A stretch of 64,000 bases of DNA. It comes from Strigamia acuminata (lineage: Eukaryota > Arthropoda > Chilopoda > Geophilomorpha > Linotaeniidae). A program made the position numbers and the translations under genes. Below, one piece after another: positions 45,602 through 58,100 of the stretch; positions within the stretch are counted from its first letter, which is position 1; the number at the start of each line of letters is the position of its first letter. Location of the stretch: assembly GCA_949358305.1 (NCBI GenBank), contig OX442318.1:854501-918500 (forward strand), read 5' to 3'. Below the pieces are notes generated by a model. The model did no database searches, was not told the origin of the DNA, and saw only the letters and a program-made list of their open reading frames with translations.

Positions 45602-48600
45602 TCATATGAAATATTCAACGAGTGCAAATATTGACAGACCGGTGAATAGCCCAACGATTGATCCAATCTGACAAAGCAATTTCACAATGTCAAGTTTTTC
45701 CGCCTCCTTAATTATTTCTCGAATGTTGCTCTCAATAATAAATGTCTTTTTGGGATAACTGGCCGCGTACAATCCTTGTTGTACCGAAGATAGTAAAATT
45801 GTTTCTTCGCAGCGTGCTGGGCATTTACAGTCTTTGTCTTTTTGAGGATCTGTTTTGAATTGAGCTTCCAAATACATATTAACCGTCTTTTCGGCCGTTT
45901 CTTTAGTCTGGCAATAAGATTTATTACTCGTTTCCATAAATGGCAATCTAATAGCAGGAAAAATTTTGCATGTGATCTATAAACCAATGTATTGAAAACA
46001 CATACTTGCAAGTGAATGGTTGGATATGTAGTTTGGCTTTGTAACATTTCTCTTCACACTCCGACACTCGATCATTTGCTGCGCAAGTTTTTTTCCTAGT
46101 GTTTATTCGAACAAACTGAAAACAATAAACTTGCAAATACCGTCGTGAGTTTTCGAATACAAACATTTACCGTTTGACGAGAAATAGAAATTTTAGTGAT
46201 ACCCAAAATGGGTGTGTAAACAATGTATTTCGGGTGAAGATATTGATTCTGTGGTAGAATGAAGTTCTAGAATGAATGCAATCAAAATAACCAACTGGAC
46301 AAAAATAAAAAACATCATGACAATATCTCACTGCGTGATTCAAATTCCATTTGATATTGGTGGAGTGAGGATATGTCAGACTTATATGTTTGTTGTGAGA
46401 TGCATATGGCAGCTCAACTGTAAGCATTTAAAAGTCATAAAGTAAATTGTTTATTTGTATTTACTTTTACCTTTCTTAAATTGAGTGCAGATTCCAAATA
46501 CTGTTGACACAGCCGATACATTACCGTAGTAGGCGTCGACGTAACCATGTATACTGTCCTGTAAAAAAACAGCTGTTTGTAATTGGAAGTTTAGTACATT
46601 GTAGTTTTCTGGTAATTGCAATTTTTGAAAACTGCAATTTTTTGGCTTTCAAAAATGGAGATGTCGGTTAACCGCGGTTTTCTATTTTTCCTGATTGAGT
46701 GTTACAAAATTAAGCTTTTTAACCCTCAGATGGGCAGGGTATGAAGACCACAGAATTTAGTGCACTCAATGTACCTATTTGAGCACATAAAATTGAATTG
46801 AAATTCGTAGAAGGACCGAAGTAAAAGCGCTTTCGGACAATCTTCAGATTCATCATTTATCAGATATTTTGGGTAAATGTTCTTCTTTTTTTGAAAGTTT
46901 ATTACCTGCAAAAATTATCTACTATACTCTGGCCGAGTATAGAAGTGCGCTATTTCTTATTGGCCCAGCCTGATTACTTCTAACTGTGGACTGTGTACTT
47001 CCACCAGGAAAAGTAGTCTTGTTCTATTTTTAATTTGTATGATAATTTTAATGTTTGAAATGATGTAAGTTTATTTCTTTTCTGTAATAAAATGGTTTTT
47101 AAAATCATAAATTATTGTGTTATGCTGGTTTTATTTCTAAATACATGTTTATTCAGATTGGTTTATTGGTTGTTTTGTCAGGAAAGCAAGCAGTTTTTAA
47201 ATTTTCTTATCGGTTTCATTGTCTGGAAAGTATTTTGGTCTATTTCTAAATACATGTTTATTCAGATTGGTTTATTGGTTGTTTTGTCAGGAAAGCAAGC
47301 AGTTTTTAAATTTTCTTATCGGTTTCATTGTCTGGAAAGTATTTTGGTCTATTTTTTGGGATCACTGCATTAGTAAAAAGGCTGGGCCAATAGGAAATAG
47401 CGCACTCTTATACTCGGCCAGAGTATACTGCATACAGCGTATAAAAAAGCAGTGTGTGTGTGCGTGTGCGCGTGATCAATTAAACATTTGATCGGCTGGA
47501 GTTGGTCATGTGCTGGTATGACGTCAAAATCATTAATGGCACCGTAGTTCAAAAATTCTAACTGCACAATGGGTTTGGTTGAGAAAAACTTTGTTAGTGG
47601 TCATGTCAAGTGTGGGCTAGTTGGAAAATAGAAATAAAGAAATAAATGAATAAATAAATGTCAATGATTTGTCTTTGTGTTCTGATTGGTTCGGGCAATT
47701 TCAATTTCAATGAGAAAAAATCAGACAAAAATAAATTTCAATGCGGGTCAAACCTTATTATTACAAACCCCGTTATAAGTTATAACGAATTAATGATTTC
47801 AACTGCCCAATTTTCCCACTATCTGTTCGTAATAGTGAGGTTCGACGCTGCTAATTTTGTTGCTTACGTGGACAAACTTATAATGGTGTTCAAAATTCGA
47901 AGAGGCTTTCCATAATTGAGTTGAATTGTTTGCGAATTTAGATGACGGATGGAGGAAATCGGTAAGCTTGTAATGACGAACATCGTAGTGCAGTTGTTGA
48001 GCTAAATTTTTCATGGTTTTTACTATTTCTTCAGACTCTCGGCAATCGACAACGAGTGGAAAAAGAACGTTTTTGTCTCTCACCAGAACAACTGTTGTGA
48101 CGACTGGATAATCCAAATATTGATCAATCGAAGTGTAAATTAAGTAAACTGATATGAAAATCAGAAATAGTAACACAATTTTTCCCAGTTTATTTTCTTT
48201 TTGCATTTTCCGCCGTGCTTCTAAAATTGCTTGAATTTTGCCTTTTAACTTGGAATTTGATTTATTTTTTTTCCTGAACATTAAAAGAGGCATTTTGCAG
48301 CAGTGAAGAAATGTTTGGACCAGTGTCAAACAAGACATTCCGAAGTAGAGTCCGATGTTTCCACCAATGTCGCACAGCAAAGAGATTATGTCGTAAGAAA
48401 ACTTTTCTTGCAATGTACGAACATTACTGTTCACGACGGAAACATCAAGGTTATTCTCAGAATCGGGTATTGTATCAAATGATGTGGTGTGGTGTGTCAC
48501 ATCACATAAGTCAGGACATTTGCACAGTTTCCAGATACACACGAATTGCAACACGTTGTTTTGATACCTAAGATCCTTGTCCTCGCATTCTGGTAGGTTT

Positions 48601-50102
48601 CTTGCATCATAAAATGGATATCTGTAATATATTTTTATCATGTGTCTTTAGATTTGTTAGAAAAGTGATGCAGTGCACACATTTGAGCAAGTTGTGCTAA
48701 AGAAACTAACGTCAATTAAATGACTTTAGGGTTAAAGGTTTTTATCAATAAAAATTGTAGCTATGGTAGTAGTTTCATGTTGCTCAATTTTGAAATTAAT
48801 GTGTTTAATTTTTGACTTCCAGACGGACTAAACAGCTGGTCAATGAATATCTCTAATGTGAAAATATTATGCACTTGTCCAGTCTTTTTGGTGGTAAAAA
48901 AACATTACTTTCAAAACTGAATAAAGCACAATCTATATGGACCGCAATTTGTGGTTTTACAAAAATACCAATGATAATTTGATGAATATAAAAAAAGTAC
49001 CTGCAAGTAAAATTTTTCATGAGGCATGAATACAAACAGTCGTGTAAATTGTTATCGCAAGGATTTCTCTTTGTCTTGAGGAAGTGAAACTGAAAGACAA
49101 TTTGTCGTTTGAAATTGACCATTTTGTGTTACTCGTCTTATTTTCTTACTTTTTCCAAATTAGTTTTAGCAATGTGTTTGGTTGCTTTTAAATGTATTCC
49201 ATCTTTATGCGTAGTTTTAAGAAGTGTAGCTTTCAGCAACAACATCACCCCTTCAGATAACGCAAACACATCATACTTTACTGGTGAAGGATCTATTAAT
49301 GCCTGAAAATTTTAAGAACAAGTCTCAGTTTTGTAACTTTAGCAACATTAAAAACGTACATGAACTATCACGCATTCTTCGGGGAATTTTAGTTTGATCA
49401 CCATCTTGTGATCAGCATTTCCATATGGGAGCCGCAACGCTAAACAAAATGTAATTCAGAAATAATGAATATAGGTTTCTTAATTTTTTGTTTTTACTTA
49501 CGACTTGAAACTTGAGCAGTAGGCTGGATAATGCTATCATAACTTTTAATTGTGAGATTAATGCGGGATTTTCCCTGAAAAGAAATTGCTCAGTTATTGA
49601 TAAAAGGAAGAAAAGAGAAATGGAGCCTTACCAGTTCAAAGTGCGCATCAGTTATGTAACTTGGAATACTCATATATTTTGATACATCAAGTAAATTATA
49701 AGTTTTATAATTGAAATGTGTTGTACCTGTGCACGCTTTAAGGTAGTCATTTGTGCCACGCATTTTTGCATCGAAATCATTAAATTCCTGTGTTGTTTGT
49801 GGGAAAATATAAACATATGGGAAAATACCATGCGTTGTTTCAATGAAGTACGCGTCGACTGTAGTCGGTTCATCCATGTAATGCAGTATTCGATCTGCAG
49901 TTTGGTAAACACACACTGCCAAATTGACAACAAGTAAGATGAAAAACAGATGGCGAGTAATTCTTTTTCTTTTGGAAATGTTTTTCAATAATTTGACGAA
50001 GGCTGGCATCTCCGATTGCTCCGCCATGACAGTACCAACAATGTGTTGCAGTCGTCTCCTTCTTAGTTGTTGAATTCGGCCAAACTGTTGAAAGACAGGC
50101 AT
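45602..50102 (-). CDS. DEG/ENaC-type channel, two fused units (copy 4), intact
   Basis: Exons 5' to 3': 49632-50102, 49502-49574, 49360-49439, 49150-49302, 49001-49089, 47868-48621, 46471-46558, 46332-46417, 46171-46266, 46006-46115, 45602-45947. They join in frame to 781 residues. Unit A: N-terminal RIQQLRRRRLQHIVGTVMAE, TM1 about 46-66, FPYVYIFP, exon 3 LRLPYGNADHKMVIKLKFP, Cys-rich exon 5 (NPCDDN...CMKNFTC type), TM2 with CDIGGNIGLYFGMS. Unit B: second TM1 ending YLDYP, FPLVVDC, exon 7 STVFGICTQFKK, exon 9 NFILPQN..HPKYI, Cys-rich exon 10, TM2 with GLFTGLS and four or five residues after it. Second fully intact member; the best model with copy 2. Function inferred only from family: sodium-permeable or mixed cation channel. 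Confidence 0.92.
46925..47425. mobile_element. TACTC-family MITE with internal duplication, intron 6 of copy 4
   Basis: Termini tactctggccgagtatagaa and actcggccagagta are inverted, with TA at 46923-46924 and 47426-47427. Inside, a roughly 120-bp block (aaatacatgtttattcagat onward) occurs twice in tandem at about 47140-47350. Confidence 0.8.
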
Positions 50103-50483
50103 ATTTTTGCCTTCGGTTTGTCCTGTTTAAAGAAACACACAAAACTCAATGAATATAAACAACCATGTAGTGGGTGTTACCCAGAATGTCATTTACGATC
50201 AGTTTGTTTTAATTGATCGCTTTCTTCGTAAACAAACCGTAAAATATATTTTTACGTTCAGCGAGTTGAGTCAGTCTTTTTTTTTTATTGATTGACAATA
50301 AGCGCACAACAGCCTTGACCTCGTGCAATGAATTTTTAAGAGAAAGAAAACAAAATATTCAGAAATTTAATTTCAATATTTCTTATGTATTTATCAAGTT
50401 CATTACCATTAGTGGCTATGCAAATGCAAATTACAATACAATACTGTGAGGTTTTGGAAGTTTTGGCTTATCTAAACTTCTGG

Positions 50484-51687
50484 GGGATGGACTAAACGTC
50501 AGGTGTCAGGTGTCAGGCGTCAGGCGTCAGGTCCCTATTTATTCGGGACTAACCCTCAGGCGTCAGGCGTCAGGCGTCTGATCTCTTTTTTCACTAAAAC
50601 TAAACGTCAGGTGTCAGGCGTCGGGTGTCAGGTGTCAGGTCCCTGACTATTCCGGACTGTCAGGCGTCAGGTGCCTGACTATTCCGGACTGTCAGGTGTC
50701 AGGTGTCAGGTCCCTGACTATTCCGGACTGTCAGGCGTCAGGTGCTTGACTATTCCGGACTGTCAGGTGTCAGGTGTCAGGCCCCTGACTATTCCGGGCT
50801 GTCAGGTGTCAGGCGTCAGGCGTCTGAATCTCCATTTTCACCAAAACTAAACGTCAGGTGTCGTGTGTCAGGTGTCAGGCCCCTGACTATTACAAACTTT
50901 AAACTTTAAACAAATTTCTGATAAATTTTCTCGAATAATTTTTATATTCTGTCACAATTGGTCAAAACTGTTGCTAAATTCATCACAATTGATAAAAAAC
51001 GTAATAAAAAATTGATCCAAATTATTTCAATTATTTTTTTTACTTATTTTAATTTTTTTTTTACTAAATTTGAAATAATTTGGATCAATTTTTTATTACG
51101 TTTTTTATCAATTGTGATGAATTTAGCAACAGTTTTGACCAATTGTGACAGAATATAAAAATTATTCGAGAAAATTTATCAGAAATTTGTTTAAAGTTTA
51201 AAGTTTGTAATAGTCAGGGGCCTGACACCTGACACCCGACACCTGACGTTTAGTTTTGGTGAAAATGGAGATTCAGACGCCTGACGCCTGACACCTGACA
51301 GCCCGGAATAGTCAGGGGCCTGACACCTGACACCTGACAGTCCGGAATAGTCAGGCACCTGACGCCTGACAGTCCGGAATAGTCAGGGGCCTGACACCTG
51401 ACACCTGACAGTCCGGAATAGTCAGGCACCTGACGCCTGACAGTCCGGAATAGTCAGGGACCTGACACCTGACACCTGACAGTCCGGAATAGTCAGGCAC
51501 CTGACGCCTGACAGTCCGGAATAGTCAGGGACCTGACACCTGACACCCGACGCCTGACACCTGACGTTTAGTTTTAGTGAAAAAAGAGATCAGACGCCTG
51601 ACGCCTGACGCCTGAGGGTTAGTCCCGAATAAATAGGGACCTGACGCCTGACGCCTGACACCTGACACCTGACGTTTAGTCCATCCC
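50484..51687. mobile_element. 1.2-kb foldback element with 9-bp target duplication
   Basis: Two arms of about 540-600 bp are near-perfect reverse complements around a short AT-rich centre near 51045. Arms consist of tandem caggtgtcaggcgtcagg and cctgactattccggactgtc blocks. The element starts gggatggactaaacgtcagg and ends its complement, and is flanked by aacttctgg at 50475-50483 and 51688-51696. A 9-bp duplication fits Mutator-like elements. Confidence 0.85.
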
Positions 51688-52267
51688 AACTTCTGGATCT
51701 TGGTTGGTTGGTTGCAACTCCCTTAATGGATGATCAGCGATTAACACAACGAACGATTAGGAGCAAAAAAAGAAGCAGGGGTTCAGTTATTAATTTGCCG
51801 CAACGTAGAAGAACTACATCCCGGATGGAGCGGAGCTACGAGTAGTTGGTGTGTTGTTTTTGCCATCGTGTTTCAGCGCCATCTCTTGATGGGAATTGTT
51901 TCCTATCGTGGGCATACAGAATTTCTAACAAAGCAAATTTTTGAATTTCCATTGTGTTTTTACACTTTGTCTCCAAAAGGGAATCCAACATCACATCCAT
52001 TGCTCATTTTGTGCTATCAGCACATAGGTTAGGGCTCAATTAATCGGAGTTGGGGCGAGAGTAGCCCGGATGGACGCGTTGCGCTTGCGCAGTACTTTGA
52101 ACAATGGCGGCGGCGGGGAAGTACGTTACGCTTTTTGTTTCTCATTTGCGACGATTATAAGCTGTTAATTTGATTGATTTTTCTTATTTAGGATTTGAAG
52201 AAACCTTTAGTGTACGATCGTAACTGACTGGCGATATCTCAACGTCGAAGGTAAGGAAAATACTTGC

Positions 52268-52582
52268 TTAAAATTCACTCGTGTCGCACATTTTGTGTTT
52301 AAGTTCGGTCCCATGTCGTGGTTTTATGTGAAATTTTTCACCTTGAATTAATTCGAGTGCTATTGCCGCGTTGGTCGTGTGTGCTAATTCAATGGCAAAG
52401 TCTCGGATCAGGGAGAGTTCTGGAATTTTTACGGGAAATTGGATTTTTAATTGTTTAAAATTCGGGAGGCGAAATAACTCAGATGAATTTGATTGATTCA
52501 GTTTGAATATTTTGTGGTCCATTTCGTTAACACTTTTGCTATTTTGTTGCATGACATGAGGGATTACATTTAAACGTGCCAT
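52268..52582 (-). other. Orphan ORF, 104 codons, unrecognised
   Basis: Codes for a peptide starting MARLNVIPHVMQQNSKS and containing RDFAIELAHTTNAAIALELI. Composition looks protein-like rather than repeat-derived, but I recognise no family, and no splice partners are obvious. Confidence 0.2.
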
Positions 52583-52926
52583 CTCATGGTCGAGGTCACA
52601 ATTTGTCTTGATTACCGTACATTTAGAGTCAAAGGAATGAATTTGAACTCATTTCCTTGACAAAAACAAGCAAGTGTGGGTTAAAGTTTATTAACAATTC
52701 GAATTTAATGGAAATCACATTTGCATGTAGTGGAAGAAGTGTGTGTTTGCAGTGAAAAAAACTAAATCATTTTTGTGCGTACAAAAATGTATTTGATGTG
52801 GTAAATACGAGTTAGAATAGGAAGTGGGAAATGACTAAAACGACCGAGTGAGTGCTGCGTTTATATTTTCGTAAACACGGATTGAACAAATAGGGTTAAA
52901 TTGTTTCGTTTGCTTTGCAAACAGAT

Positions 52927-52995
52927 GAAGTGTTCAACGAGAGCAAATATTGAGAGACCGGTCCAAATAGCAATAATCGATCTGATTTTGGCAAC
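52927..52995 (-). pseudogene. Relic of a sixth channel copy (second TM2)
   Basis: Read on the minus strand it gives SIIAIWTGLSIFALVEHF, matching the second TM2 with GLS of copy 5 (SIISIWTGLSIFALIQHL). Upstream sequence has decayed. Orientation matches copies 4 and 5 on either side. Confidence 0.8.
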
Positions 52996-54064
52996 TAAAA
53001 AGGCCGCTTTCATCATTTTCATTACGGATGTAAATATTTATGCCTCAGACGTCTGAGCTTATGCCATATCTCACAACTTGTGTTGATTGATTTCTGAATT
53101 GAAATGGTCCAGTGTGTTTTCCTCTGTGGGCTTGTGTAATCAATATTTAGAATATGATAATGAATTTTAGATCATTAAATTTTTATTCGTGAATTAATTA
53201 CCTACATACAGAATTTGTGTGCATTACAAACATCAATGATTTTTTAAACTTAAGTAATAATTATACATAAAAATAATTTGAAGTTGGAATGACATGTTTT
53301 CAGCAAGGATTAAAGTGTGTTTCTACCAATTTACAAGAATTTTTTAAATTTATTAGTTTATGTTAGTGTCAAATTTAAAATACATTTCGATAAGAAGGAA
53401 TAATTTGAATAAATTTGCTTGAGAAAAACAAGTGTGGGGAATAAGTAGTTTTAAACACGAGATTATTAAATGAGCAATACAACGCTGGTTTTTAATTATT
53501 TGCAAAAATGATTGTGCCATTTAGCAACTCCAATGTGTTTAATGTGCCATACATTTTTTTCCCAACGATTTCTCGTAAATTAATTGAGCGTTTTGTAAGT
53601 GCATTACCACAAATAGAATTTTCTGTGCATTAGGAACATGAATAATTTGAATGCATAATTTCAAAAAATTTAAATAATTTTGTTTACATTGATGTGCATA
53701 TTCCTCAAAAATCTATTTAGAATAGAAGGAATTCATTTGAACTCATTTACTTGACCAAAAGAAGCAAGTACGAGCTAAAGTGAGTTTAAAAATTAAATGA
53801 TAGGTACATTGTCACACAATTTATTTGATTAAGAAACCTCAATAATTTTTTAACTTGTTGGTGATTAATCGTAACAATAACTTGAATGCATGTTTTCAAT
53901 AAGAACTGAACTGTTTCAATCATTTTTTTTTAAATATCTTAGTTTACAATGGGTGAAATCTATGTTGACATTGCTCACACAAAACCATTTAGAGATAAAG
54001 AAACAATAACAATTTTTCTTGAGCAAAACACAGTATGTGCGAAAGATGGTTTAAATAGTATATA

Positions 54065-54508
54065 TACTCTAGCTCACTACCAGTGTTGTATCGAACGCGA
54101 ACTAAGTTCGTTAGTTCGGTGAACGAGATACAACACTGCTCACTACAAGGTTGTCCCCACTCGCATTGGCCGAGCTACTTCACCTGTGTAGTGCTACAAA
54201 AAAGTAATCCAAAGCACCAGAATTGCATCGATAAAACAACCAATAAACAATTCAAAGATTATTTGGTTTCCTGACTAAACAACCAATAAACTGAACACAC
54301 ATAAAACAACCTAAAACTGTATCTTACAAATGGAAAAAAACCTTTTACTATAAAATAAATATAAAATTAAATCATTTTAATAATTAGACTAATCAAAACA
54401 ATTAAATCTAAACAAAACTACTTTTCTTTGTGGTAGTACACAGTCTGTAGTTAGGAGTAATAAAGCTCGGCCAATGGGAGTGGGGACAATCTTGTAGCGC
54501 GTTAGAAT
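54065..54508. mobile_element. TACTC-family MITE
   Basis: Inverted ends containing ttgtccccactcgcattggc on the left and its relative gccaatgggagtggggacaa on the right. It shares ctggtgtagtg-like and ggtagtac motifs with 59457-59879. Right boundary approximate. A 58-bp hAT element is inserted near its left end. Confidence 0.65.
54081..54138. mobile_element. 58-bp minimal hAT-type element
   Basis: Consists of little more than its inverted ends (cagtgttgtatcgaacgcga and tgaacgagatacaacactg), with an exact 8-bp duplication ctcactac at 54073-54080 and 54139-54146. Termini match the 613-bp element at 2892-3504. Confidence 0.9.
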
Positions 54509-54637
54509 TTAGGTTAATCAAGTTGGCAATACAAAATGAGAGAATTTACAAAAAAGTTTTTACCCACGTACATTTTTTCTAACGATCGTTTATTTAGCCA
54601 GAATTTGCATTTTTAGTAATTTTAAAAACACGAACTA

Positions 54638-54892
54638 TTGCATCATCGCATTATTTTGTTCTCCATAGCCGTGAGAATTCACTTTGTGAATACTGGTAGT
54701 ACAAGAGATGAAATTGATGCATTTTGTCGCCTCAGTCGACAGATTTCTAAGAATGCAGGTGGACTAATCTCTCGCTCGGTTTGCGCTTACTACGCCTTAA
54801 CCCTGGGGCACTTGAAAGTAAACAAGAGTGATTTTAATTACATTCATGAGCAAAAACTGTGGACAAATGGGAAAAAATGGCCACGAAATTGA
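54638..54892 (+). other. Orphan ORF, 84 codons, unrecognised
   Basis: Preceded by a possible acceptor (tctccatag at 54660-54668). From about 54672 the frame reads VRIHFVNTGSTRDEIDAFCR and later YYALTLGHLKVNK. The VRI.F...T..EIDAF pattern faintly recalls the C-terminal end of PLP-dependent aminotransferases, but this is weak. It could be a lone exon or a retained fragment. Confidence 0.25.
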
Positions 54893-55137
54893 CGGCGACG
54901 AAATAGTAGGTCACAATTAGAATGTCTGGAATTCGGGTGATGAGTTTGCAGTGAAAGAACTACCGGTAGATCATTTTTGAGGTCTACAAGAATGCATTTA
55001 GATATCGTAGTACATTTGAGTTACAAAGTGGAAAATGTAAAACTCTCTACAAGAGTGCTTTTGTTAGAACAAACAGGTTTAAAAAGTAAAAAGAAAAGTA
55101 TTTTTTTTAAATAGTAATTCTGCGGTTTATTTTGTAA

Positions 55138-58100
55138 TCAATTGAGATGTTGAATGAGAGCAAAAATTGAGAGACCGGTCCAAATGGAAATAATTGATCC
55201 AATTTGACACAGCAATTTGACAATGCTAATTGTCTCTTCCTCTGTAATTATTTCTCGAATGTCGCTTTCAACTTTAAAATCATATAAGTAGTCATCATCA
55301 CGATTATCCTGTTTTTTTACTGAAGGTATGAATATTGTCTCTTGACAGCGTTTCGAACAGGAACAGTGTGTGTGTGGATTCGTCTTGAATAGTGTCTCCA
55401 AATACATCGTGTGAGTGAGTTTAGCGGTTTCTTGAGTCATGCAGAGTGGTAGATTACTTTTTTCCATAAATGGCAATCTAACAATACGACAGATTTTGGA
55501 CAAGTCAATGTTTTTGCGCTAAGCCTAAGCTTACCATTTCCTCCCGAATATAACAGCATACAACACCAACACATATGAAGTGCTGTTCTAATCGAATTAT
55601 TTCAAACTTCGGGGGAAAATGGTAGTATGCATAAGCTGATTGCAGGCTAACGTTCGAATCCTGTTGGGCTACAGAGAAACGCTATATCGCAAAACACTGG
55701 CTGCCCTTGTTAATCAAGTTTGAAATAAAAGAATATTTTTGTCACTCCAAAGCCAAGGGGAAATATTTAAGGGTTTACAAGTGCAGAAAGATGGCAATTG
55801 TATCTCATAACTAGCGGTACCGAATTTCTTGCATTCTAAGACATCATCTATTGTAAAACGCATATCCCGTTTTTAGAGATGTTTACATGGAAAAAAAAGA
55901 ATGTTTACTAAGCTGCTAGCCACATGTTTGACATCTCGTTCGGAATAATGTCTTCTACATTCTAAAGCTGAGTTCAAGTGCAACATTTACTTAGGCAGGG
56001 AAAAAATTGATAGAAAATAAAGAAAAGCTAACAAATAAAGGGAATTTTTAAAAATAGAAAATACAAAATAAATAAATAAATAAATAAATAAACTAATATT
56101 TTTTTTAATTGCCTTTGTTTGAATCAAAGGATTACGGTATGTCAACTAGACAATCAGTCGAAGCCAATTGAGTATACTTCAGTTGAATGGGCTGGGGGGA
56201 TAGTTGAACTGCAGACGCCAGTTATTCCCATATCTCCTGTCCACATGTCACAACTTCACAACTTTGTTTGGTGATGCTCGTTCAATTAGTGCCGATGAAT
56301 TGTCCTCAAACCACCCAGACTGCTCAGCTGTGAGTACCACGCACATTTTGTTACTTTCTTCTCTTTGTGGTGAATTCAACTCACAGATGGAAACCAATGC
56401 GTTGAGATTGAAAACATACGTACTGGCATTTGAATGGTTGCTCCTGCAGTTTGTCCGCATAACATTTGGCTTCGCACGCTGAAACTCGCTCGTTTGTTGC
56501 ACAAGGGCTTTTTGGAGTATTCACTCGAACCAACTAGAAAGAATTAATCAATGTTTCAATATCAGTCCGCTTTGTGTAAGCACACTCTACTCTGTGTAGC
56601 CCAGAAATATTGTGCAGTCTATAAACTGTCTGGACAAATTGCGTATGTCCGGACTAGAGACGTAGAGAGAGTTAAAAAAGTAATCTTCCCTACATTAAAA
56701 CAATTGGAAAATATAGGCTAAAATCAGTTTGGATGCAAGAAGCAATACAAATGAATATAAACACCAGGACAAACGCCAGATTCACAAAGGTTGAAAACCG
56801 AATTTTCCGCTGAGGGATAATGTGCACGTACGTCATGTACGTGCGCATTACGTGACGAACGTGCACATTACGTGACATATGCGCACATTAGGTAATGGTA
56901 CTTTTATGCAAATTTTGGTTTTCAACTCTTGTGAACCCGGCAATTAATTAATTAGTGTGTTTTTTATAACTTTTTTCATTATAAAATCGATACGCTATTG
57001 TTTTTTGTCCGGACTATTCAGTGAGTTTTCTCTATACAGCATTCCTGTATAGCAGGGGTTCTCAAACTTTTCAGCATCGCGCCCCATTTTTAAGCAAGGC
57101 GATAGTTTGATTGTTAAAATTTAAAAAAAAAAATTTTTTTGTGAGCGATGCGTCACCCCCACCAAAAATCAGCTCGCGCCTCTCCAGTGAGGCTCGCCTC
57201 ACCGTTTGGGAAACGCTGCTGTATAGCATTGCTGTACTCAGTAGTATGTTCTTACTAATTAATTATCATATTGTAGGAGGTCGGAAATAACGGTCAGTCA
57301 GACTGGACTTAAGACTAACAAGTGGTTTATTCTTGGTTACGAAAATACATAGGTGGCGCTGGGGGTACAGCGCCCAAAGAGAACATGGCGGTCACTACAC
57401 AAACATGCAGTGAAGCCGAACACAGCACTCACCACTCAGCATTGCTGAGTCCGGAATCTGGAACAGAGAGCTGTCTGGACTGCAAAGCAAATGGCTAACT
57501 TTTGTTTGGGACCGGGTGGGTTCCTGCCAACTAGTCCGGACGGCGCTAGGTCTGGGCTACACAGAATACATATTACTATAAACATAACCGATTGACGAGA
57601 AATATCGATAAGAATAAAATTCAAGTTGGATAGGTAGAAAATATATTTTGGGTGAAAGATTTGATTCTGGGGTAGAATGAAGCTCTGGAATAAATTAAAT
57701 TAAATTAAATTAACCCAGTGGAATGGAAATTGAAAACACAAACGATCTTACTGCTCGATCCACTTGCAATTTGGGATTGACATAAGTTTTATCATCTTCC
57801 CTCTGGAATAAATTAAATTAAATTAACCCAGTGGAATGGAAACTGAGAACACAAACGATCTCACTGCTCGACTCACTTTCCAGAATTCAGTTAAATTTGG
57901 AACCGATAAAAACGTTTTCTTTGAAATGTATGGTTCATCAACTGTAAAAATTTAGAACTGAGTGAAAAATACTAGTTGTGTTTGTAATGTTTGTAACAGA
58001 CTCGATTCAGTTTAAATTCGTTGATTGCAATGTTTATTTTGTTCCAATTGCTCCGTTACGTGCACACGTTCTACAGCATTAATTTCGTTAGTTTTCTACA

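Larger units (their letters stand above)
50103..55137. other. Gap between copies 4 and 5
   Basis: Five kb without a complete gene. It holds a 1.2-kb foldback element, a relic of a further channel copy at 52927-52995, a MITE with a mini-hAT inside, and two isolated ORFs of unknown origin (52268-52582 minus, 104 codons; 54638-54892 plus, 84 codons). Around 52080-52190 a CG-rich patch with atggcggcggcggggaa followed by gtacg could be a first exon and promoter of something unrecognised. Confidence 0.4.

Noticed and set aside
55620-55680. tRNA or SINE-like B box (gttcgaatcc at 55652-55661)
   Set aside because: No cloverleaf could be folded by eye around it and no matching A box at the right distance; a chance match or a decayed SINE.
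56593-57563. LTR-like unit with ends tgtgtagcccag and ctgggctacaca in intron 9 of copy 5
   Set aside because: Termini are inverted, but no target duplication could be found, so I could not delimit it as one element.
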